Source: VAZQ01 sp040510075
Lineage (GTDB): Bacteria; Pseudomonadota; Alphaproteobacteria; Rhizobiales; Xanthobacteraceae
Assembly: GCA_040510075.1 (NCBI GenBank)
Contig: JBEVJT010000035.1
Span: forward strand, 1-14,065
Direction of reading: 5' to 3'
DNA length: 14,065 nucleotides
Shown: piece after piece, positions 7,048 through 13,970 of the stretch
How positions within the stretch are numbered: the stretch's first letter is position 1
How the letters are laid out: each line of letters begins with the position of its first letter
Program-made: the position numbers and the translations under genes
Notes under the pieces: model-generated
What the model saw: only the letters and a program-made list of their open reading frames with translations
Database searches by the model: none
Told to the model about the DNA's origin: nothing

Positions 7048-7724
7048 TGTCGCATGAGCAGCATGGGGTCGGTGCTGGGGGGCACGCGCTCCCAAACCGA
7101 GGTGTCGCTTTCGGAAAAACGCCATGTGCCGGCGCGCCCGGTAAGCAAGAGCTCGTTTTCCGCAAGGCGCCAGGTCAAGAAGCCGAAATTGGCAATGGCG
7201 GCGGTGCAGCCCGGTTTCACTGCGAGTTTGTAGCTCTCGCCCTCCAGGCGGGCATCCGTCAACGTCAACTTGCAGAGCGGCTTTTCAAATTCCTGCAGCA
7301 AGGTCCACTCGCCAAAGAGCTGCTCGGGACTCACGGTTGCGGCCTTCGCCGCCGCCTGGGTGCGCATGAAATAGAGTCCCTCCCCCTTGCGCTCGGCCTC
7401 GTACATGAGGGTCTCGACTTCAGTGAAATTAAGAACGACGGCGCCTTTCGAATCGATGAGCTGCACGGAATCCTTCGGCCCGATCGCCCATGCGGCGATG
7501 TCCTTCATCGACGGAAAGGCAGTGCCGCAGCCTCCATCCAGCTCGATCTTCAGGCCGCGCTCAACTCGCTCGATCGCGAAGCTGATCGGGCAAAGCTTGT
7601 CGCGCGCCGCGTTGGAGATTTCCCAGGCCCCCACCATGGCCTGTTCCGCGTCGGTGGCCGCCCGGGCCGGCAGGCACACGAGACAAACCCCCAAAACCAG
7701 AAGCCGCAATGGGTGACGGATCAT
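7044..7724 (-). CDS. Secreted protein with two tandem AprI/Inh-like (protease-inhibitor) domains
   Basis: This 226-residue protein starts with a Sec signal peptide (MIRHPLRLLVLGVCLVCLPARA, cleavage near residue 22). Two repeats follow. Repeat one (about 30-112) has GAWEISNAARDKLCPISF and a second cysteine in DGGCGTAF. Repeat two (about 137-213) has GEWTLLQEFEKPLCKLTL and PGCTAAI, ending WRFSESDTSVWERV. The pattern G-x-W then C, about 20 residues, C, then a late aromatic strand is that of the Inh beta-barrel, which in Pseudomonas and Serratia blocks secreted serralysin metalloproteases. Each repeat has its own cysteine pair (45/66 and 151/173), as expected for one disulfide each. No metalloprotease is nearby. 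A longer frame reaches 8378, but that part is a shadow of the dehydrogenase gene; ATG 7724 follows TGGGAGTGCAG. The stop overlaps the flavoenzyme start by ATGA. It may chaperone or anchor that enzyme rather than inhibit a protease. Confidence 0.75.
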   Translation of the reverse strand: MIRHPLRLLVLGVCLVCLPARAATDAEQAMVGAWEISNAARDKLCPISFAIERVERGLKIELDGGCGTAFPSMKDIAAWAIGPKDSVQLIDSKGAVVLNFTEVETLMYEAERKGEGLYFMRTQAAAKAATVSPEQLFGEWTLLQEFEKPLCKLTLTDARLEGESYKLAVKPGCTAAIANFGFLTWRLAENELLLTGRAGTWRFSESDTSVWERVPPSTDPMLLMRQ

Positions 7725-7789
7725 CTGCACTCCCAAGCAACTTGCGCGCAGAATATCACGCCGCCAGCGCATCGTGCAGTGCACTTCCC

Positions 7790-8770
7790 TCAGGTTTTCC
7801 TGCTCTGCGGCGGCCACGGAGTTTCCGCCACCGGCGTAAGCGGCGGCTTGCCGGCTGCCCACGCCAGAAGGTTGTCGACTACCAGCTGGTCCATCTTCTC
7901 CCGAGTGGCCACCGATGCGGACCCCAGATGCGGAAACAGCACCACATGATCCATGGCGATCAGTTCCTTCGGCACTTCCGGCTCGCGCGCATAGACATCG
8001 AGACCAGCGGACAGGATCGTTTTCTCCTGCAGCGCCTTGATCAGAGCTGGCTCGTCCACCACCGAACCGCGCGCCATGTTGATGAGAATGCCTTCGGGGC
8101 CCAATGCTTTGAGCACCTCGGCGTTGATGAGATTCTTTGTTGCGGCTCCGCCCGGCGTGATCACCAGCAGCACGTCCACATCGCGCGCCATCTCGATGAG
8201 ATTGGGGTAATGGCGATACGGCAGGCCAGCCACAGCCCTGCGTGAATGATACACCACGGGCACCGCCATCGCGTCGAGCCGGCGGGCGATGGCCTGACCA
8301 ATGCGCCCCATCCCCACGAGGCCCACCGTGCGGTCGCGCAGGGTAGCCCTGCTCAGCGGATAGTTCTTCTGCACCCACTGGCCTGAGCGCAAAAAACGTT
8401 CTGCCTGCGGGAATTCGCGCACCGTGCAGAGGAGAAGCCCGAGGGCGGTGTCGGCCACTTCCTCGTTGAGCACATCGGGCGTGTTGGTCACCGTGATGCC
8501 GTGCGCGCCGGCCCAGGCGGCATCGACGTGATCGTACCCCACCCCGAAGCTCGAAATGATTTCCAGGCGCGGAAAGCGCGCCATGAATGCTCCGTCGAGA
8601 CGCTCGGAAGTTGCGGCGACCGCGATGCCGCGCACTTTTGGCCCGTCTTTGGCAAAAAATTCCTCGCGCCCATCCCGCGGCAGCTGACGCACGATGAACG
8701 CCGGCATGAGACCCTTCGCGATCACCGGCCGCGCCGGGCCGATCAGGAGGATATCCGTCTTTTCCGCCAC
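7790..8770 (-). CDS. D-isomer-specific 2-hydroxyacid dehydrogenase (glyoxylate/hydroxypyruvate reductase type)
   Basis: A 326-residue cytoplasmic enzyme interconverting a 2-oxo acid and a D-2-hydroxyacid with NAD(P)H. The substrate domain has SFGVGYDHVD (74-83). The nucleotide loop is G153-M-G-R-I-G158, and strand two ends YHSRR (174-178); the S-R-R suggests NADP preference. The catalytic set is complete: Arg234 (NMARGSVVDE), Glu263 (AREPEVP) and His281 (PHLGSAS). The length is standard for GhrB/GyaR-like enzymes, and the motifs favour glyoxylate/hydroxypyruvate reductase over phosphoglycerate dehydrogenase, since there is no C-terminal ACT domain. It begins with GTG at 8770, nine bases after AAGGAG, and lies 25 bp downstream of the E2 gene and 65 bp upstream of the Inh-like gene, so it is part of the same transcript. 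Together with the L-specific flavoenzyme it gives the cluster both stereo-specificities. The exact substrate is uncertain. Confidence 0.9.
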   Translation of the reverse strand: MAEKTDILLIGPARPVIAKGLMPAFIVRQLPRDGREEFFAKDGPKVRGIAVAATSERLDGAFMARFPRLEIISSFGVGYDHVDAAWAGAHGITVTNTPDVLNEEVADTALGLLLCTVREFPQAERFLRSGQWVQKNYPLSRATLRDRTVGLVGMGRIGQAIARRLDAMAVPVVYHSRRAVAGLPYRHYPNLIEMARDVDVLLVITPGGAATKNLINAEVLKALGPEGILINMARGSVVDEPALIKALQEKTILSAGLDVYAREPEVPKELIAMDHVVLFPHLGSASVATREKMDQLVVDNLLAWAAGKPPLTPVAETPWPPQSRKT

Positions 8771-8795
8771 GCTCCGTTGCTCCTTCCTGCTCGAT

Positions 8796-10133
8796 TTAAA
8801 TCAACATGCTCACCGGCTGCTCGACGAAAGCCTTGAACGCCGCGAGCAGATCGGCCCCGAGCCTTCCATCGACTACCCGATGATCGCACGAAAGCGTCAC
8901 CGAAAGCATGCTCGCAAACCGCAGCGTGCCATCGGTGCTCTCCACTGCCTGCCGGCGCGCGGCGCCGATGGCGAGAATGGTCGCCTGCGGCGGATTGAGA
9001 ATGGCGGAAAATTCGCGCATGCCATGCATGCCGAGATTTGAAATTGTGGACGTGCCACCCTGATATTCGTCGGGCGCGAGTTTTTGCGACCTAGCGCGTC
9101 CAATGAGCTCCTTCGCCTCGCGCGAGATTGCCGACAACGTCTTGCGCTCCGCCTTCCGGATCACCGGCGTGATCAGGCCGTCGTCGAGCGCCACTGCGAT
9201 CGCGATGTCGCATTGGCCAAAGCGCAGGATGCGGTCGCCCGCCCAGACGGCGTTCGCGTCTTTGATGCGCGCAAGCGCCGAAGCCCACGCCTTCACGAAA
9301 AAGTCGTTCATCGAGATCTTCAGAGGCGGCTTCTCGGAGGCGCCGGTTGCACCATCTGCATTCACCGTTTCGCGGATTTCTATCAGGCGGCCGATCTCGA
9401 CATCCATGGTCAAATAGAAGTGCGGGATCGTGGTTTTAGCTTCGAGGAGATGCCGGGCTATTGCGCCGCGCATGCGGCCTAGCGGCACCTCCTCGAAGGG
9501 AGTGTGTTTATAAAGGAGCCGCACTGCATCAGCATTGGCAGGAGCGGCTTGCACGGGCACAGGCGCGGCGCTTGGGCGCGCCTGCTCCACATCGCGCGCG
9601 ACAATGCGGCCGTGAGGCCCCGATCCTTCCATTGTCGCAAGATCAATGCCCCGCTCGGCGGCAAGGCGCCGCGCGAGTGGAGTGATAACGGTGCCGCCCG
9701 CAAGGCGCGCGGGCCCGTAATTGCGCTCCGGCGTGCGCACCTCGAAGAACGGGTCGAACTTGCGTTGCTCGCTCTCCCGTGGCTTCGTCGACGCAAAGGC
9801 GGCCAGGCTTGCCATGCGCTGCATCAGGGGGGACTGCGCGGTTGGAGGCGGGGTGAGAGCTGAAAGCGCGCTTTGAGCTTGCGCTACGCCTGGGCTGATC
9901 CCGCCGTCGGCAATCACCGCGACGACGGCACCGACGGGCGCAACCTCTCCCGCGGCAATGCGGATTTCGGCAAGCACCCCGCTCGTCGTCGATGGCACTT
10001 CCATCGAGACCTTGTCGGTCTCAATTTCAAACAGATTGTCGCCCGGCGCGACCGTGTCCCCTGCCGCCTTGAACCATCGCGTAATCTTGCCCTCGGCAAC
10101 GGTCTCGCCGAGTTGCGGCATCAAAACATCCAT
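8796..10133 (-). CDS. Dihydrolipoamide acyltransferase (E2) of a 2-oxo-acid/acetoin dehydrogenase complex
   Basis: A 445-residue E2 core protein that passes the acyl group from E1 to CoA through a lipoyl arm. Domains: one lipoyl domain at 1-78 with the lipoylated Lys41 in ETDKVSMEVPS; a linker at 80-145; a peripheral-subunit-binding domain at about 148-185 (TPLARRLAAERGID ... GPHGRIVARDV); and the catalytic domain from about 210 with GTSTISNLGMHG (360-371) and the active-site CDHRVVDG (416-423), giving His418 and Asp422. The linker is less Ala/Pro-rich than usual and contains a charged aromatic stretch (about 118-145). The gene follows the aldehyde dehydrogenase by 13 bp and precedes the hydroxyacid dehydrogenase by 25 bp. 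Its E1 partners lie upstream beyond the aldehyde dehydrogenase. The acyl specificity (acetyl from pyruvate or acetoin versus branched) is not decided by these motifs, so I give no symbol. Confidence 0.92.
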   Translation of the reverse strand: MDVLMPQLGETVAEGKITRWFKAAGDTVAPGDNLFEIETDKVSMEVPSTTSGVLAEIRIAAGEVAPVGAVVAVIADGGISPGVAQAQSALSALTPPPTAQSPLMQRMASLAAFASTKPRESEQRKFDPFFEVRTPERNYGPARLAGGTVITPLARRLAAERGIDLATMEGSGPHGRIVARDVEQARPSAAPVPVQAAPANADAVRLLYKHTPFEEVPLGRMRGAIARHLLEAKTTIPHFYLTMDVEIGRLIEIRETVNADGATGASEKPPLKISMNDFFVKAWASALARIKDANAVWAGDRILRFGQCDIAIAVALDDGLITPVIRKAERKTLSAISREAKELIGRARSQKLAPDEYQGGTSTISNLGMHGMREFSAILNPPQATILAIGAARRQAVESTDGTLRFASMLSVTLSCDHRVVDGRLGADLLAAFKAFVEQPVSMLI

Positions 10134-10146
10134 GCGGGAACCAGAA

Positions 10147-11598
10147 CTACCAATTGACGGAGATGTACTGCGTCTCCAGGAACTCCATGAGGCCTTCGTG
10201 CGCGCCTTCGCGGCCGATGCCCGACTGCTTCATGCCCCCGAACGGGGCGGCCGGGTCGGAGACAAGCCCGCGGTTGAGCCCGACCATCCCGAAATCGAGC
10301 TGCTCGGATACGCGCATGCCGCGGCTCAGATCCTTGGTGTAGAGATACGCCACCAGTCCGTATTCGGTATCGTTCGCGCGCTTCACCACTTCATCATCCG
10401 ACTTGAACGTCTGGATGGCCGCGACCGGTCCGAAAATCTCTTCGCGTAACAGGCTCGCGCCGTCGGGCACGTTGTCGAGCACAGTCGGCGGATAGAAATG
10501 TCCCGGTCCTTGCGGCGACTTGCCGCCGGTGAGCACCTTTGCGCCCCGGCCCACTGCGTCACCGACCAGCTCGACGACTTTTTTCTTCGCCGCGGCATTG
10601 ACCAGCGGTCCCACCGCCACGCCCTCATCAAGGCCGTTGCCGACCTTGAGACCCGCCATCTTCGCGGTGAGCTTCTTTGCAAACTCATCGTGCACCTTTT
10701 CGTGCACGTAGAAGCGATTGGCCGACGTGCAGGCCTCGCCCATGTTGCGCATCTTGGCAATCATCGCGCCTTCGATTGCGGCGTCGATATCGGCATCGTC
10801 GAATACGAGGAACGGCGCATTGCCGCCGAGCTCCATGGCGGGCTTGACCACGTGATCGGCGGCCTCCTGCAGGAGCTTGCGGCCCACTTCGGTCGAGCCG
10901 GTGAAGGAGACGACGCGCACGCGCGCATCGTGCAGCATCGCGCTCACCACGTCCCCGGAAGCGCGCGACGGGATCACGTTGATCACTCCCGCGGGCACGC
11001 CCGCTTCCTCCATGATCGGCATGAGCGCCAGCATGGTGAGCGGCGTATCGGATGCTGGCTTGAGCACCACGGTGCAGCCAGCGGCAAGCGCGGGACCGAT
11101 CTTTCGCGTCGCCATCGCAGCCGGAAAATTCCACGGCGTCACAAGGACGGCCACGCCTGCCGGCTTGTGATGCACGACTATGCGAGCGCCGGAAGCAGGC
11201 GCGCGCGACACCTGGCCCACATTGCGCACCGCCTCTTCGGCGTACCAGCGGAAGAACTCGGCCGCATAGGCGACTTCGCCGCGCGAATCGGAAAGCGCCT
11301 TGCCATTCTCAAGCGTGATGAGCTTCGCGAGCCGCTCGGCATCGCGCATGATCAGTTCATAGGATTTGCGCAGAATCTCCGCGCGCTCGCGCGGCTTGCG
11401 CGCGCCCCAGCCGGCCAAGGCGTCGCTCGCCGCATCCACCGCCGCCTTCGCGTCAGCGACGGTCGCGTTGGCGACCGACGCGATCTTGTTCTCGGTGGCC
11501 GGGTCGAACACGTCGAAGCGGCCTTTATCCAAGGCCTTGCGCCATTTGCCGCCTATCCAGAGATCCGTTGGGACATTGGCGAGCAGATTTTCGTACAT
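10147..11598 (-). CDS. gabD: NAD(P)-dependent succinate-semialdehyde-type aldehyde dehydrogenase
   Basis: From ATG 11598 the protein has 483 residues, the usual length of GabD-type enzymes, which oxidise succinate semialdehyde to succinate. ALDH landmarks: Asn157 in TPWNFPAAM (154-162), the coenzyme strand VLKPASDTPL (178-187), SFTGSTEVGR (231-240), the general base Glu256 in ELGGNAP, the nucleophile Cys290 in MGEACTSANRF, EIFGPV near 390, and the C-terminal PFGGMKQSGIGREG. The family assignment is strong but the substrate is not: placed between E1 and E2 genes it could equally oxidise acetaldehyde from acetoin cleavage or another semialdehyde. AAGGA lies six bases before ATG 11598. An upstream in-frame extension to 11757 runs through the palindromic repeat and reads SIFLRKKMECRVKPGTDE, typical of over-extended annotations, so it is rejected. 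The 13-bp gap to E2 indicates co-transcription. Confidence 0.85.
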   Translation of the reverse strand: MYENLLANVPTDLWIGGKWRKALDKGRFDVFDPATENKIASVANATVADAKAAVDAASDALAGWGARKPRERAEILRKSYELIMRDAERLAKLITLENGKALSDSRGEVAYAAEFFRWYAEEAVRNVGQVSRAPASGARIVVHHKPAGVAVLVTPWNFPAAMATRKIGPALAAGCTVVLKPASDTPLTMLALMPIMEEAGVPAGVINVIPSRASGDVVSAMLHDARVRVVSFTGSTEVGRKLLQEAADHVVKPAMELGGNAPFLVFDDADIDAAIEGAMIAKMRNMGEACTSANRFYVHEKVHDEFAKKLTAKMAGLKVGNGLDEGVAVGPLVNAAAKKKVVELVGDAVGRGAKVLTGGKSPQGPGHFYPPTVLDNVPDGASLLREEIFGPVAAIQTFKSDDEVVKRANDTEYGLVAYLYTKDLSRGMRVSEQLDFGMVGLNRGLVSDPAAPFGGMKQSGIGREGAHEGLMEFLETQYISVNW

Positions 11599-11604
11599 GT
11601 CACA

Positions 11605-11609
11605 TCCTT
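11605..11609 (-). promoter_or_regulatory. Ribosome-binding site fixing the aldehyde dehydrogenase start
   Basis: AAGGA on the minus strand is six bases from the ATG at 11598. It decides for this start over the ATG/GTG codons further upstream, which lie in the palindromic repeat. Confidence 0.7.
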
Positions 11610-11620
11610 GGTTCTCGTCA

Positions 11621-11746
11621 GTGCCGGGCTTGACACGGCACTCCATCTTCTTGCGAAGAAAGATGGACCCGCCCGAACTCGGGTTACCCGAGTTCGGCGC
11701 TTTGAGTGCGCAGTCGGATAAATCCGACTTGCGATGGTCAAGCCCG
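11621..11746. repeat. Nested palindromic intergenic repeat (four hairpins within 10-bp terminal inverted repeats)
   Basis: This fills the spacer between the E1-beta stop and the aldehyde dehydrogenase start. Perfect 10-bp inverted repeats CGGGCTTGAC (11625-11634) and GTCAAGCCCG (11737-11746) enclose the core. Hairpins seen: GTGCCG/CGGCAC at 11621-11641 (9-nt loop); CCATCTTCTT paired with AAG-A-AAGATGG at 11643-11666 (10 bp with one bulged A); CCGAACTCGGG TTA CCCGAGTTCGG at 11673-11697 (11 bp perfect); and AGTCGGAT AA ATCCGACT at 11712-11729, extendable by CGC/GCG to 11709-11733 across one bulge. From memory, sequence reading FLRKKM...RVKPG in translation is a dispersed element in Hyphomicrobiales genomes; I could not search for copies. 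In the mRNA it could stabilise the E1 message or lower read-through to the downstream genes. Confidence 0.8.
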
Positions 11747-11787
11747 CGGGTGACCATTGAGAGTTACTTTTAGCTCATCGCTAAATC

Positions 11788-12768
11788 TCATGCCTGCAGC
11801 GAGCGGCGGACGCGCTCGGCAATTCGCTCGGCTGTAGGAAGCGCCATGTCTTCTAGAATATCGGCAGCTGGGAGCGGAATGTGCGGCGTCGTAATCCGCA
11901 CGGGTGGCCCGTCGAGCTCATAGAACGCCTCGTCCGCCACGATGGAGACGATCTCGGCACCCCAGCCGCACAGCCGCGGGTTTTCTTCCACCGTGAACAG
12001 CCGGTGCGTGCGCGCGACGGAGCCGAGAATTGTCTTCGTGTCGAGAGGCACGAGCGAGCGCACGTCCACGACCTCGCAGTCGATCCCATGCGCTGCCGAG
12101 AGCCTTTCCGCCGCTTCGAGCGCGCGCGGCACCATCAGCGCGAGCGCAAGGATGGTCGCGTCCTTTCCGGGCCGCACGATCCTCGCAGTGCCGAGGCTGT
12201 CCACGATCTCCCCATCCGGCACATCCCCCTTCGTGGGATAGAGCGACTTGTGCTCGAAGAAGATCACCGGATCGGGGTCGCGCACGGCGGCCGCGAGGAG
12301 CCCGATCACGTCGCGCGGGGTCGAAGGCGCCACGACCTTCAGTCCGGGGATCATCATCGCCCAGTTCTCGACGCTCTGAGAGTGCTGCGCGCCAAAGCGC
12401 GAGCCGGCGCCGTTCGCGGTGCGCACGACAAGGGGGCATTTGAGCTGCCCATTGGACATGTAGCGGCTCTTGGGGAACTCATTCGCGATGTAATCAAAGC
12501 AGACAGCAAAGAAGTCGGAGAACATGATCTCGGCAATGGGCTTGAGCCCGGTCATGGCAGCGCCCATGGCCGCACCGAGAATCGCCTGCTCGGAAATGGG
12601 GCAATCGCGCACGCGTTTTTCGCCGAACTGCTCGTAGAGGCCGACGGTGGTCTTGAACACGCCCCCTGCCTTGGCCACGTCCTCTCCGAAAAAGATCACG
12701 TCCGGATCGCGCGTCATTTCCTGCGCAATCCCGCGTGCCACTGCATCCCTGTAGGTCAGTTCCGCCAT
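11788..12768 (-). CDS. 2-oxo-acid/acetoin dehydrogenase E1 component, beta subunit
   Basis: A 326-residue transketolase-like beta subunit that forms the thiamine-diphosphate site with E1-alpha. Features: MAELTYRDAV at the start, FFGEDVAKAGGVFKTT (26-41), the catalytic Glu60 in CPISEQAI, MFSDFFAVCFDYIANE (82-97), and GAQHSQSVENW (126-136) with His129. The C-terminal transketolase-C domain carries VVDVRSLVPLDTKTI and FTVEENPRLCGWGAE. The length is standard for AcoB/PdhB/BkdA2 proteins. The start is fixed by GGAGG exactly six bases before ATG 12768; a longer frame to 12960 only shadows E1-alpha. It overlaps the end of E1-alpha by 13 bp, implying translational coupling and equal subunit supply. 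The C-W-G-x-x-E region and the split alpha/beta layout fit acetoin dehydrogenase or pyruvate dehydrogenase of the alpha2beta2 type; motifs alone do not choose. Confidence 0.92.
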   Translation of the reverse strand: MAELTYRDAVARGIAQEMTRDPDVIFFGEDVAKAGGVFKTTVGLYEQFGEKRVRDCPISEQAILGAAMGAAMTGLKPIAEIMFSDFFAVCFDYIANEFPKSRYMSNGQLKCPLVVRTANGAGSRFGAQHSQSVENWAMMIPGLKVVAPSTPRDVIGLLAAAVRDPDPVIFFEHKSLYPTKGDVPDGEIVDSLGTARIVRPGKDATILALALMVPRALEAAERLSAAHGIDCEVVDVRSLVPLDTKTILGSVARTHRLFTVEENPRLCGWGAEIVSIVADEAFYELDGPPVRITTPHIPLPAADILEDMALPTAERIAERVRRSLQA

Positions 12769-13790
12769 GCAAATCCTCCATCCGCATAGACGTCGCTCGC
12801 CAGAATCTCGGCAGGCGGAGGCGGCGCCGCTTTGCATTTCTCCGTGGCTTCGTCCACGCGCCGGCGCACGTCGGCATCGATGTCCGAAATGACCTCCTCG
12901 CCCACACCGAACTGGCGTAGCCGCTCGCGATAGATTTTGAGCGGATCGCGTTCTTTCCATTTCTCAAGCTCGCCCTCGGGCCGGTACTTGGCCGGATCGG
13001 CGCGCGAATGGCCGCTGAAACGATAGGTGATGCACTCGATGAGCGAAGGGCCGCCGCCCGCCCGCGCCTTTTCATAGGCACTCCGGGCAGCGCGATAGAC
13101 CACATCGGCATCGTTGCCGTCGATGACGATGTGCTCGAGGCCATAGGCGGACGCGCGATCGGCGGCAGGATGCTTTACCGCAGTGACGTCGCCGATGGGC
13201 GTGTATTCCATGTAGAGATTGTTCTCGCAGACGAAGATCACCGGCAGCTTCCAGACCGCGGCGAAATTCAGTGCCTCGTGGAAGGCGCCGATGTTGGTCG
13301 TGCCGTCGCCGAAAAAGCAGACGGTCACGTCGCCATCCCCCCGATACTGGGCGCGCAATGCGGCGCCGCAGGCAATGGGCAGATGCGCGCCGATGATCGC
13401 ATAGGAGCCCATCACCCCGTGCTCGACGGAGGTGAGATGCATGGAGCCGCCCTTGCCGCGCATCAGGCCGTTGTCGCGCTGCATCAGCTCGCCCAGCACC
13501 TTCTCGATCGGGACGCCGCGCGCGAGCGTGTGGGCGTGGCCGCGATACGTGCAGAACGAAAGGTCGCCCGGCTTCATGGCGGCGGCAAAGCCCGCCGCCA
13601 CCGCCTCCTGGCCGAGCGAAAGATGGCTCGTGCCCTTGACGAGGTTCTGCAGGAACAGGTCGAAGGCGCGCTGCTCGCTCTCGCGGATCTCGACCTGCAG
13701 GCGGTACATGGTCAGCCGCTTCTCCTCGCCGATGTCGTCGTTGATGCCGGGACGGGAGCCGTCGGTCGCGCGGACCGCTTGTTTCGCCAT
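12756..13790 (-). CDS. 2-oxo-acid/acetoin dehydrogenase E1 component, alpha subunit
   Basis: A 344-residue thiamine-diphosphate-binding subunit that decarboxylates a 2-oxo acid (or cleaves acetoin) and acylates the E2 lipoyl arm. Visible features: SHLSLGQEAVAAG (55-67) with the conserved His56, TYRGHAHTLARG (81-92) with His85, RGKGGSMHL (111-119), the diphosphate/Mg motif beginning GDGTTNIGAFHEALNF (161-176) and ending CENN (188-191), and the activation loop YRFSGHSRADPAKYR. The first 25 residues are polar and variable. ATG 13790 is chosen because GAGGTGG stands just upstream; an extension to 13904 has no family similarity. It is the first gene of the seven-gene unit, so the unit's promoter should lie in 13791-13970, but I see no clear -35/-10 pair there. 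The start of E1-beta lies inside its 3' end. Confidence 0.92.
   Translation of the reverse strand: MAKQAVRATDGSRPGINDDIGEEKRLTMYRLQVEIRESEQRAFDLFLQNLVKGTSHLSLGQEAVAAGFAAAMKPGDLSFCTYRGHAHTLARGVPIEKVLGELMQRDNGLMRGKGGSMHLTSVEHGVMGSYAIIGAHLPIACGAALRAQYRGDGDVTVCFFGDGTTNIGAFHEALNFAAVWKLPVIFVCENNLYMEYTPIGDVTAVKHPAADRASAYGLEHIVIDGNDADVVYRAARSAYEKARAGGGPSLIECITYRFSGHSRADPAKYRPEGELEKWKERDPLKIYRERLRQFGVGEEVISDIDADVRRRVDEATEKCKAAPPPPAEILASDVYADGGFAWRN
12775..12779 (-). promoter_or_regulatory. Strong ribosome-binding site of the E1-beta gene
   Basis: GGAGG on the minus strand is six bases before the ATG at 12768, inside the last codons of E1-alpha. It decides the start and allows the second subunit to be translated efficiently despite the overlap. 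Confidence 0.8.
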
Positions 13791-13884
13791 GAACGCCACC
13801 TCGACAGGGTCGGTGCAGGAGGGAGCCGGAAGCCAGCCGCAGCGGAAATTAGCGCCCCAGCACAAGCTTATGCAACCAGGGTCG

Positions 13885-13968
13885 GTAGCCCGGATGGAGC
13901 GCAAGCGAAATCCGGGTTCCTACCGCGAAGAGAGACTGCCCGCATTCCGCTCGCTACACGCGGGCTAC
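13885..13968. repeat. Pair of REP-like palindromic units in inverted orientation
   Basis: The left unit (13885-13916) reads GTAGCCCGGATGGAGCG... ending AATCCGGG. The right unit (13939-13968) is its imperfect inverted copy; on the minus strand it reads GTAGCCCGCGTGTAGCGAGC... ending AATGCGGG. Each unit also folds on itself (CCCGGAT with ATCCGGG in the left copy), and the two can pair across the 22-bp centre. The GTAGCCCGGATGGAGCG core is, from memory, a common dispersed element in proteobacterial genomes, often mobilised as pairs. It lies three bases after the stop codon of the upstream permease gene and 94 bp before the E1-alpha start, so it may protect or end the permease transcript. Confidence 0.75.
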
Positions 13969-13970
13969 GG

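Noticed and set aside
7725..8378. N-terminal extension of the Inh-like frame
   Set aside because: It overlaps the hydroxyacid dehydrogenase gene in another frame; the signal peptide and ribosome site put the true start at 7724.
10498..11721. Plus-strand open frame of 407 codons
   Set aside because: It lies exactly antisense to the aldehyde dehydrogenase gene, is rich in Arg and His, and has no family motif; long antisense frames are expected opposite GC-rich genes.
11599..11757. 53-residue N-terminal extension of the aldehyde dehydrogenase
   Set aside because: It is translated palindromic repeat; a good ribosome site and the normal family start point to ATG 11598.
11881..12789. Plus-strand open frame of 302 codons
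   Set aside because: Antisense shadow of the E1-beta gene, with no recognisable domain or ribosome site.
8796..13790. Naming the E1/E2 genes acoA, acoB and acoC
   Set aside because: Motifs are shared by acetoin, pyruvate and branched-chain complexes; without a phylogeny the symbols would overstate the evidence.
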